The notes below the pieces were generated by a model that made no database searches, had not been told where the DNA came from, and saw only the letters and a list, made by a program, of their open reading frames with translations. A stretch of 11,060 nt of DNA from assembly GCA_018812505.1 (NCBI GenBank), contig JAHJDK010000095.1, positions 1 through 11,060 of the forward strand, written 5' to 3'. Below, one piece after another: positions 5,971 to 11,060 of this stretch (positions are counted from its first letter, which is position 1; each line of letters starts with the position of its first letter). Position numbers and translations under genes: made by a program. This DNA comes from Nanobdellota archaeon (GTDB lineage Archaea; Nanobdellota; Nanobdellia; Woesearchaeales; GCA-2686295).

Positions 5971-6438
5971 TTATTTTCCTCCGTTTGTTTTCTTTTTTGA
6001 TACTTTTACTTTTGTATGTCTGATTACTTTGTCGTTGTACATATACCCTTTTTGTAGTTCTTCTAACACTATGTTTTCTTCTTTGTCTGATTCTTCTGTT
6101 AGTAATGCTTCATGTTTGTATGGATCGAATTTGCACCCTTCACATTGAATTATTTTTAGTCCTTTATCTTCCAGCATTTGGTATAGTTGTGCGTATATTA
6201 GTTCTATTCCTTTTGCAAATCCTTTTGCGTTCGTATTGTTTTTTAGTGCTAGTTCAAAGTTGTCTAGTGTTGGTAATAATGATTTTATGATGTCTGTTTC
6301 TGCATAGTTTTTGAATTCTGCTGCTTCTTTTTCAATTCTTTTCTTGTAGTTTTCGAACTCTGCTTGTAGTCGCTGTAAGGACTCTTTAAGTTCTTTTGCT
6401 TCGTTCTTGTCTTGTGTTGTTTTCTTTGTTTTAGCCAT
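5971..6438 (-). CDS. grpE: Nucleotide exchange factor GrpE
   Basis: GrpE releases ADP from DnaK and so resets the chaperone cycle. The 155-residue protein has a charged N-terminal tail, a long dimer-forming helix (about 12-50, KELKESLQRLQAEFENYKK), and the C-terminal wing. There the family signature is clear: FDPYKHEAL (104-112) followed by LQKGYMYNDKVIRHTKVKV (128-146). I chose the ATG at 6438 (MAKTKK) because AGGAGG at 6450-6445 lies six bases before it. The ATG at 6444 touches the Shine-Dalgarno, and the one at 6459 lies upstream of it. An oddity is CEGC (C99, C102) just before the signature, where bacterial GrpEs usually have no CxxC. It is the first gene of the cluster, and its last codons carry the Shine-Dalgarno of the first dnaK upstream ORF. 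Confidence 0.95.
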   Translation of the reverse strand: MAKTKKTTQDKNEAKELKESLQRLQAEFENYKKRIEKEAAEFKNYAETDIIKSLLPTLDNFELALKNNTNAKGFAKGIELIYAQLYQMLEDKGLKIIQCEGCKFDPYKHEALLTEESDKEENIVLEELQKGYMYNDKVIRHTKVKVSKKKTNGGK

Positions 6439-6473
6439 ATCCATCCTCCTTTGTCGCATTATGTATGATTTGT

Positions 6474-6490
6474 GTTGACTTTAAATCAAC
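6474..6490. promoter_or_regulatory. Palindromic candidate operator at the grpE transcription start
   Basis: GTTGACTTTAAATCAAC is a 17-bp inverted repeat with half-sites GTTGA and TCAAC around a seven-base AT-rich centre. It lies about 16-32 bp downstream of the middle of the grpE TATA box, so it covers the predicted start near 6480. A dimeric repressor bound here would block initiation, as known for archaeal heat-shock repressors such as Phr, although this motif is not the Phr site as I know it. Confidence 0.5.
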
Positions 6491-6500
6491 GAAGAAGAGG

Positions 6501-6512
6501 TTATTTATATAG
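6501..6512 (-). promoter_or_regulatory. TATA-box promoter of the grpE-dnaK cluster
   Basis: On the minus strand CTATATAAATAA is a strong archaeal TATA box, preceded by purine-rich CCGAAAA that fits a TFB recognition element. The expected start near 6480-6482 gives a leader of about 43 nt with the AGGAGG that serves grpE. It is the best promoter match in the window. Confidence 0.75.
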
Positions 6513-6550
6513 TTTTCGGTTTGACGGGCTATGTATAATAAATGCCTTAT

Positions 6551-6610
6551 ATTTTACACAGAACAGATAGTTTTTACACAGAACAGATAGTTTTTACACA
6601 GAACAGATTT
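6551..6610. repeat. Three tandem 20-bp repeats upstream of the grpE promoter
   Basis: The unit TTTTTACACAGAACAGATAG occurs at 6551-6570 (first base A), 6571-6590 (exact) and 6591-6610 (last three bases TTT). ACACAGAACAGAT is invariant in all three. The 20-bp period is close to two helical turns, so the copies face roughly the same side of the DNA. They lie about 40-100 bp upstream of the grpE TATA box and in the 3' flank of the Nudix gene. They could be activator sites or a slippage repeat. Confidence 0.9.
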
Positions 6611-6637
6611 TTAGTTTTTAAGGATTTGCATAAGAAA

Positions 6638-7123
6638 TTAATCCAGCAGCATTTTAACACTGTCCAAAAATTCATCAGGGTTTATCTGAATACTTTTTCT
6701 CAGTTCTTCTCGGGAAAACCATTTTATCTCTGCAACTTCTTCCTCTTGAATCTTGAATTCTTCAATTGGCTTATCAAGTACGCAAGTGAATCTTTGTGAG
6801 AATGATTTGTGTTTGCCATCACGTTTAATCTTAGGTCCTTTCTTAATCTTGATATTTTTCAATCCTAGTTCTTCCTCTGCTTCTTTAATTATGTTGTCTT
6901 CATAAGACTCTCCTTCATCAACAGTCCCTGCGACTGCAGGACCCCACATTCTTGGATTATGACTTTTTGTATGAGTCCTTCTCGCAAGAAGAAACTCTCC
7001 TTTAGAATTTGTTATCCATAATGAAGTAATCCTGTATCTTAAGTTTTCAGCATCAACGTCTTCTCTTAACTTATAGCCAATTATATTGTCTTCATCATCC
7101 ACAACAACAATTCTTGGTTTCAT
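6638..7123 (-). CDS. Nudix hydrolase (YfcD / IPP isomerase-like)
   Basis: Nudix enzymes cleave nucleoside diphosphate-linked compounds. This 161-residue protein matches a subgroup resembling isopentenyl-diphosphate isomerase: an N-terminal VVDDEDNIIG (7-16), SLWITNSKGEFLLARR (34-49), WGPAVAGTVDEGESYED (60-76) and KEAEEELGL (80-88). The Nudix box spans 66-88. K80 replaces the arginine of the usual REUXEE core, while the metal-binding glutamates are kept. I prefer the ATG at 7123 over one 18 codons upstream (7177), because the extra codons contain the TATA-like AAAATATAAAAAC (7157-7145), whose centre is about 27 bp before 7123. The message is probably leaderless, with no Shine-Dalgarno. No operon partner is seen, and the substrate is unknown. 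A true isomerase is less likely without its other conserved residues. Confidence 0.85.
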   Translation of the reverse strand: MKPRIVVVDDEDNIIGYKLREDVDAENLRYRITSLWITNSKGEFLLARRTHTKSHNPRMWGPAVAGTVDEGESYEDNIIKEAEEELGLKNIKIKKGPKIKRDGKHKSFSQRFTCVLDKPIEEFKIQEEEVAEIKWFSREELRKSIQINPDEFLDSVKMLLD

Positions 7124-7144
7124 AGTGTGAATAAGAGTAATGGA

Positions 7145-7157
7145 GTTTTTATATTTT
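7145..7157 (-). promoter_or_regulatory. TATA-box promoter of the Nudix gene
   Basis: AAAATATAAAAAC on the minus strand is centred about 27 bp before the ATG at 7123, which predicts a leaderless transcript and decides the start codon. Confidence 0.55.
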
Positions 7158-7208
7158 GTGTGTAAATTATTAAACATTATTGAATTAATTTTAAAAATGT
7201 TGTTTATA

Positions 7209-7712
7209 TTAATATGTTAAAAATTCCTCAAATATTTTTACAATCTCATCGTCAGACAGCTTTTCGTTGTCTATCACTAAATCAAAATCATATTTCTCGT
7301 TCACAGCTATTTGATTTACAATTTTTATCGCTTCTTCACTCATAGGTATGTGTTCGGATGTTTTTCTGCTTCTGATTCTTTCCAGACATGTATTCATTGG
7401 TGCTCTTACTTGCACTAGCTTTACAAAGTATTTTTTCTTTAGTCGTTCTAAGAAATCTTTGAATGAGTCAAATGTGCCTGTTGATTCCAGTATTATTGAT
7501 TTGTCATTTTGTAAATAGTTTTCTATCTCATTCTCTATTTGCACCCATACTTCTGAAAATTTAGTTTCGTTAAAAACGTCAACTCCTGTTATCATGGATA
7601 AGAAGTATTGTTCAACAGGTAAAAATTTTACGGATAGCTTGGTTTCAATCAAGCTTCCAATATGTGTTTTTCCGCTTCCTTTCGGACCTATAAGCAAGTA
7701 AATAGTTTTCAT
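7209..7712 (-). CDS. Small P-loop kinase (AAA_33 / shikimate-kinase-like fold)
   Basis: This 167-residue protein is a small P-loop phosphotransferase. It begins almost directly with Walker A, GPKGSGKT (9-16), followed by an acidic helix region. SIILESTGTFD (72-82) resembles the strand after which such kinases place a catalytic or substrate-binding acid. CLERIRSRKTSEH (109-121) has the arginines expected in a LID segment, and DLVIDNE (144-150) is the typical last strand. The architecture matches nucleotide-, sugar- or shikimate-type kinases of the AAA_33 group, but no motif identifies the phosphate acceptor. A zeta-toxin-like role is not supported, because no antitoxin gene is adjacent. The TATA-like TTTTTATAT (7743-7735) lies about 26 bp before the ATG, so translation is probably leaderless. 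The gene stands alone between the Nudix and acetyltransferase genes. Confidence 0.8.
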   Translation of the reverse strand: MKTIYLLIGPKGSGKTHIGSLIETKLSVKFLPVEQYFLSMITGVDVFNETKFSEVWVQIENEIENYLQNDKSIILESTGTFDSFKDFLERLKKKYFVKLVQVRAPMNTCLERIRSRKTSEHIPMSEEAIKIVNQIAVNEKYDFDLVIDNEKLSDDEIVKIFEEFLTY

Positions 7713-7734
7713 AATACTTTATTTAGGTTTACAG

Positions 7735-7743
7735 ATATAAAAA
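7735..7743 (-). promoter_or_regulatory. TATA-box promoter of the P-loop kinase gene
   Basis: TTTTTATAT on the minus strand, centred about 26 bp before the ATG at 7712. It follows directly on the T-run after the acetyltransferase stop, so the two genes are separate transcription units. Confidence 0.5.
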
Positions 7744-7750
7744 TGTTTAG

Positions 7751-7756
7751 AAAAAA
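7751..7756 (-). terminator. T-run terminator after the acetyltransferase gene
   Basis: Six consecutive T on the minus strand immediately follow the TAG stop, as expected for archaeal intrinsic termination. No hairpin is needed or seen. Confidence 0.5.
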
Positions 7757-8275
7757 CTAGTTTTTGCTTAATCTCAATAACTCTCTGTTATGTCTATTAC
7801 TCCATTTGCTCTGCTCTGAAAAACCATACCTTGAAAGTGTGTTCAACATGAATTGGTTATCTGAAAAAACATCTGCAACAACCTCTTTTGATAGTTTCTC
7901 ACCTATGTCAAGCAATTTACTAATCATCTTGTCTGATACTCCTTGTCCTCTAAATTCAGAATCAACCATGAAGTATTGCAAATGAATATAATTCATAGGA
8001 GAAGACAAACCAATGTATTTTTGTTCATAGATTGAAGGAATTGCATTATTCATAACTGATAAGTGTTGGAAACCAACTACATTGTCAATCACATCAGTTT
8101 CAACTGTTGACAAACCGGTTCTGTCAATCTCTGGAATAATTCCTGCTTCTTGATAGAGCTCAAAATTATATAAACCGTTTAAAACAAATTCATAAGTTGG
8201 CATTCCTGGCAAGAAATCTTTTTCAGTATCTAATAGTCTAAAATATAAGTCCATCACTTCTGCCACTAATTTCAT
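7757..8275 (-). CDS. GNAT-family N-acetyltransferase
   Basis: GNAT enzymes transfer the acetyl group of acetyl-CoA to an amine. The 172-residue protein has the family core in its second half. Motif A is LQYFMVDSEFRGQGVSDKM (99-117), with the CoA-pyrophosphate loop R109-G-Q-G112-V-S114; serine stands where glycine or alanine is usual. Motif B is SDNQFMLNTLSRYGF (138-152), in which N140 and YGF are typical. The N-terminal half (1-95) is family-specific and gives no substrate clue. The ATG at 8275 is about 25 bp from the TATA-like CTTTTTAAATAAC (8306-8294), so translation is probably leaderless. The gene ends in TAG followed by a T-run. The target could be a small molecule, a peptide or a protein. 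Confidence 0.88.
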   Translation of the reverse strand: MKLVAEVMDLYFRLLDTEKDFLPGMPTYEFVLNGLYNFELYQEAGIIPEIDRTGLSTVETDVIDNVVGFQHLSVMNNAIPSIYEQKYIGLSSPMNYIHLQYFMVDSEFRGQGVSDKMISKLLDIGEKLSKEVVADVFSDNQFMLNTLSRYGFSEQSKWSNRHNRELLRLSKN

Positions 8276-8293
8276 TCAGCTAGGAAAATAGGT

Positions 8294-8306
8294 GTTATTT
8301 AAAAAG
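8294..8306 (-). promoter_or_regulatory. TATA-box promoter of the GNAT gene
   Basis: CTTTTTAAATAAC on the minus strand is centred about 25 bp before the ATG at 8275. It lies just after the T-runs that follow the surface-protein gene. Confidence 0.5.
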
Positions 8307-8313
8307 ATAATTG

Positions 8314-8328
8314 AAAAAGATTAAAAAA
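8314..8328 (-). terminator. T-run terminator after the surface-protein gene
   Basis: Directly after the TAG stop the minus strand reads TTTTTTAATCTTTTT, with runs of six and five T typical of archaeal termination. Confidence 0.5.
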
Positions 8329-11060
8329 CTATTTCTTAGTATAATTTGTTAGTAGTTCATCTACTTTTTCTTCTAACCATCCAACTTTAATTAATGCTTC
8401 CTTTACTTCTTCTGCTGTGTGACCTGCATCTAGTTGTTTCTTGATGAATGCTTCTAGCTGGTCATAATTCTCATGCGGCTTGTCAACACCATGCTCTTTC
8501 ATGTGTAGCATCTTTTGTATTTTTCCTTCCTTCCAGAAAACACCTATTAGTATGATTATTACAAGTGCTGCTATTATAGTCCAGATGGTTAAAGCGCTCA
8601 AGCCTTTTGTCTCTATTGGACTTACATCTACGTATGGTTCATCATCTTCAGCTACTGCTTTACCAGTTGTGGTTGTTAATCCTTGTTCATCAGATATTTT
8701 TGGCGTAACTTCTTCTTCTCTTTGGCTGATTGCGAAGTAGCTGAAACCTGTGGTTAGAGCTTTGTAACTAACAGAGTCATTGTCTTCTGATATCATGAAT
8801 GTTTCTTGCTCTTGCCACTCATTTTCTACAAATCTGAATAGTGCAATGTTGTCTTTGCTGATGCTGTTTTCTGTCAGCCATGATTTTAATACTTCAAACG
8901 TAATTTCTGTCTCTGTTATTTTGGTGTTATCTATGTTTGTTTCGATTAGTTCGATGTATTTGTACACATCATACTTTAGTGGAGTGGTTGTTGTTGGTTT
9001 GTTATCAAGAGAATTCACTCTGATAGTTACTTGTGATAGTTGATTATTTGCCTTAAAGGATAATTTTTTGAAAGGGATTTTTTCTGATGTTATTAGCATA
9101 TTTTTGTTTTCACCTGCATTTATGATTGCCCAGACTTTAGAATAACTACTCATAGTTGTAGGTGTTCCTGTAGCTCTACTTCCCCCGCCTCCACCTCCAT
9201 TATTGCTAGTTTCACTTGTTTCAGCAACATTTATAGTGTATGTCAGCATGGTAGTGCTTGATGTTTGGTTGTTTTCATCTCTGCATTTAATGTATTGTTC
9301 AACGCTTTCATCTTGCAAGTATATAACATTCTTGCTGTGAGTAAAACTGACTGTTGAGTTGCTTCCTAGATAACTCATTGACTCATTATCATAGTCTAAT
9401 AGCACGGATGAATATTTGCAAATGGTTTTTTCATTGGTGGTTGCTGTTAGTTCTATTGTAAGGCTGGTTTCTGTGCTTGAACTCTTTGTGCCTAGTGCTT
9501 CTGCAGTTGTTATCTCTGGCTGAACTGAGTCTATAACTGTGAAGCTGGTTGTTTCATTGCTGCTTTGGTTGTTAAGATCTGTGCATAAAACTGTGAAGTT
9601 ATACGCTCTGTTTGTCAGGTTTGAAAAGTTCACATTATATGTGTATTTTGTGCCGCTTTGACTGGATTCTATTAGATTAAGAGTGTTATTGGTATTGGTT
9701 ACCAATCCTTCATTGTTTGTCAGATTGTAGTGGCAGAAGCTATTGTTTAGTGGGTTGACTTCTGTAACTTCAAATTCTGCTGTGAAGAAGCTATTATTCG
9801 CAGTGCTTATCGGGTATGTTATGTTTATACTTGGAGCTTCTGTGTCATTTGCAAGTCCTCCTCCTGAGAAGTGTGGAATGTGGAGTGTTACATTAACGCT
9901 TGTGTTTGTGTAGCATGCTTGTGCAACTGTTGTAACGTTGTTAGGTTCTATGTTATTCTCGCACAAGTCTAATCTGTGAATTAGTTCGCCTTCATCGTCT
10001 TCTATAAAAAGTACATCTAGGTCTCCAAGGTTTACATCGAATGTTATCTTTGCTCCTGTTTCAAAGTAATCTTCGTTCAGGAATGATGAGATGTTTCTAA
10101 AAACGACTACATGAGTCAGGTTTGCTCCTGCGTTGGAATTTATTCTTCTTGCTCTCAATGATGTTTTGTTGACATCTAGGCTAAATGTTTGTCCCCAGTT
10201 CGCGTTCATACCGCTGAATTGCGGAATTCTGGCTCGTACGTTTGTGCCTGATGAGTTTATAACCATGTTTATTGACATAGTGGTATTTATGCCGATGGAT
10301 TCGCTACCTGACACGTTTATGTTGTTCGCATCTATTTCTATGCTGGTTAATGATAATCCTAAAGATGTTTGTATTTCACTAACTACCTGAGTTACGTTCA
10401 TTTGTCTGATCATTCTAAAAAAGAGTGTTGTATCTGCTGTATTTCCTGTTGAGTCATTAGCCCATATTGTTACTTTGTGCATTCCTCCTCTCAGATTGGT
10501 AAGGTTTAGCGATTTGTTGCCTGTTGTGTTGAAGGTGTAGTTGTTCCTTCCAAAGTCTACTACTGCTCTAATACTTGATATGTTGATGTTGTCTGTTACA
10601 GTGAAATTTATTGTTGCGTTTCCGTCGTTGTTGAATAGTGTTTCATTCACAGCAGGTGTGTTGATTATAATGCTTGGCGGTGTTTCATCATCTTTGCCAA
10701 ATGCTACTGCCTCGACATATTCTGATGAGCTTCCGAATTCCAATGATAATTCATCATAGCTCAAATCTATTAATCCTTGCTTAGTCCATCCTGATGTGCA
10801 GTTTCTTGTTGTGAAGTTCCATTGGCTGCAGGTGTAATATGCCAGATTTGTTGGGTTTGAAATTACTGTGCTTAGATTTTCGCATTCTATTGCATAGTTA
10901 AACCCTAAATAATTCCATTCAGCTCTGTTTGCGTACACCAAGTATTTGTTGCCCAATCTCGGATAATATTCTGATATCATATTCATTGAAGATGTTATTT
11001 GTGATGAAGTAAATATTATACCTATTGCTTGCTCTGCTATTTCATCATATACCGGTATAA
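8329..11060 (-). CDS. Large sequon-rich surface protein with PGF-pre-PGF domain, 5' end outside window
   Basis: The frame is open to the right edge, so the gene is partial: 909 residues are visible. The ATG at 10986 is internal, because 24 more sense codons (IPVYDEIAEQAIGIIF...) precede it. The visible order is a Cys/Trp-bearing segment (YYTCSQWNFTTRNC), an Ig-like domain after DETPPSIIINTP (about 10690-10405), a long beta-rich region, a second Ig-like domain after DTEAPSINITYP (about 9835-9530), and a domain with paired cysteines in TICKYSS and YIKCRDENNQ (about 9525-9215). A six-glycine linker (near 9190) and a PGF-pre-PGF-like domain ending TGFSYFAIS (about 9175-8720) follow, then a stalk with TTTGKAVAEDDE, one membrane helix (8603-8533) and a cytoplasmic helical tail of about 67 residues. 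Roughly three dozen N-x-S/T sequons suggest a glycosylated cell-surface protein. S-layer or adhesin are both possible. Confidence 0.85.
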   Translation of the reverse strand, partial: IPVYDEIAEQAIGIIFTSSQITSSMNMISEYYPRLGNKYLVYANRAEWNYLGFNYAIECENLSTVISNPTNLAYYTCSQWNFTTRNCTSGWTKQGLIDLSYDELSLEFGSSSEYVEAVAFGKDDETPPSIIINTPAVNETLFNNDGNATINFTVTDNINISSIRAVVDFGRNNYTFNTTGNKSLNLTNLRGGMHKVTIWANDSTGNTADTTLFFRMIRQMNVTQVVSEIQTSLGLSLTSIEIDANNINVSGSESIGINTTMSINMVINSSGTNVRARIPQFSGMNANWGQTFSLDVNKTSLRARRINSNAGANLTHVVVFRNISSFLNEDYFETGAKITFDVNLGDLDVLFIEDDEGELIHRLDLCENNIEPNNVTTVAQACYTNTSVNVTLHIPHFSGGGLANDTEAPSINITYPISTANNSFFTAEFEVTEVNPLNNSFCHYNLTNNEGLVTNTNNTLNLIESSQSGTKYTYNVNFSNLTNRAYNFTVLCTDLNNQSSNETTSFTVIDSVQPEITTAEALGTKSSSTETSLTIELTATTNEKTICKYSSVLLDYDNESMSYLGSNSTVSFTHSKNVIYLQDESVEQYIKCRDENNQTSSTTMLTYTINVAETSETSNNGGGGGGSRATGTPTTMSSYSKVWAIINAGENKNMLITSEKIPFKKLSFKANNQLSQVTIRVNSLDNKPTTTTPLKYDVYKYIELIETNIDNTKITETEITFEVLKSWLTENSISKDNIALFRFVENEWQEQETFMISEDNDSVSYKALTTGFSYFAISQREEEVTPKISDEQGLTTTTGKAVAEDDEPYVDVSPIETKGLSALTIWTIIAALVIIILIGVFWKEGKIQKMLHMKEHGVDKPHENYDQLEAFIKKQLDAGHTAEEVKEALIKVGWLEEKVDELLTNYTKK

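Noticed and set aside
6439..6459. Longer grpE starts at 6459 or 6444
   Set aside because: The AGGAGG site lies within or directly against them, while the ATG at 6438 is ideally spaced six bases away.
6551..6610. CRISPR array
   Set aside because: The 20-bp units are directly adjacent without spacers and no cas genes are present.
6542..6799. Plus-strand ORF beginning in the tandem repeats
   Set aside because: Its first third is translated repeat DNA and the rest lies opposite the Nudix gene, with no family motif.
7124..7177. Upstream ATG giving the Nudix protein 18 more residues
   Set aside because: The extra codons contain the probable TATA box, and the shorter start is at the right distance for leaderless translation.
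10984..10986. ATG at 10986 as the true start of the surface protein
   Set aside because: The frame stays open with 24 sensible codons to the window edge, there is no signal peptide after this ATG, and no promoter or Shine-Dalgarno precedes it.

Overview
This AT-rich 11 kb window most likely comes from a DPANN-type archaeon of the Woesearchaeota/Pacearchaeota kind; that lineage is an inference. Three things support it. Several genes have a TATA-like box about 25-27 bp upstream of the start codon, as in leaderless archaeal transcripts. Gene ends carry T-runs rather than hairpin terminators. The right edge holds a sequon-rich, membrane-anchored surface protein of the PGF-pre-PGF type. The chaperones are of bacterial type, as is known for archaea that acquired Hsp70 by transfer.

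Layout: 151-723 (+) is a DEDDh (DnaQ-like) exonuclease. 835-1236 (+) is a small membrane-protein frame interrupted by one in-frame TAG. 1243-6438 (-) is a heat-shock cluster in transcription order grpE, dnaK, an OLD-family ATPase/TOPRIM nuclease and dnaJ. 7123-6638, 7712-7209 and 8275-7757 (-) are three apparently separately transcribed small genes: a Nudix hydrolase, a P-loop kinase and a GNAT acetyltransferase. 8329 to the right edge (-) is the 3' part of a large surface glycoprotein whose frame is still open at the edge.

Most notable features: (1) Upstream of dnaK the translation start signal is present three times in tandem (Shine-Dalgarno plus ATGAGTAACAAA), making two very short upstream ORFs, each overlapping the next start. 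(2) An OLD-type nuclease gene sits inside the chaperone cluster and overlaps the dnaJ start by one base (TAATG). (3) The grpE control region has a TATA box, a 17-bp palindrome across the expected transcription start, and three 20-bp tandem repeats further upstream. (4) The membrane-protein ORF continues in frame past an amber codon, and its Shine-Dalgarno lies in a potential hairpin.

GrpE, DnaK and DnaJ would form the standard protein-folding machine. The OLD protein would probably be co-expressed with DnaJ, which suggests but does not prove a stress- or defence-related link. The small genes between the cluster and the surface protein show no evident shared pathway.
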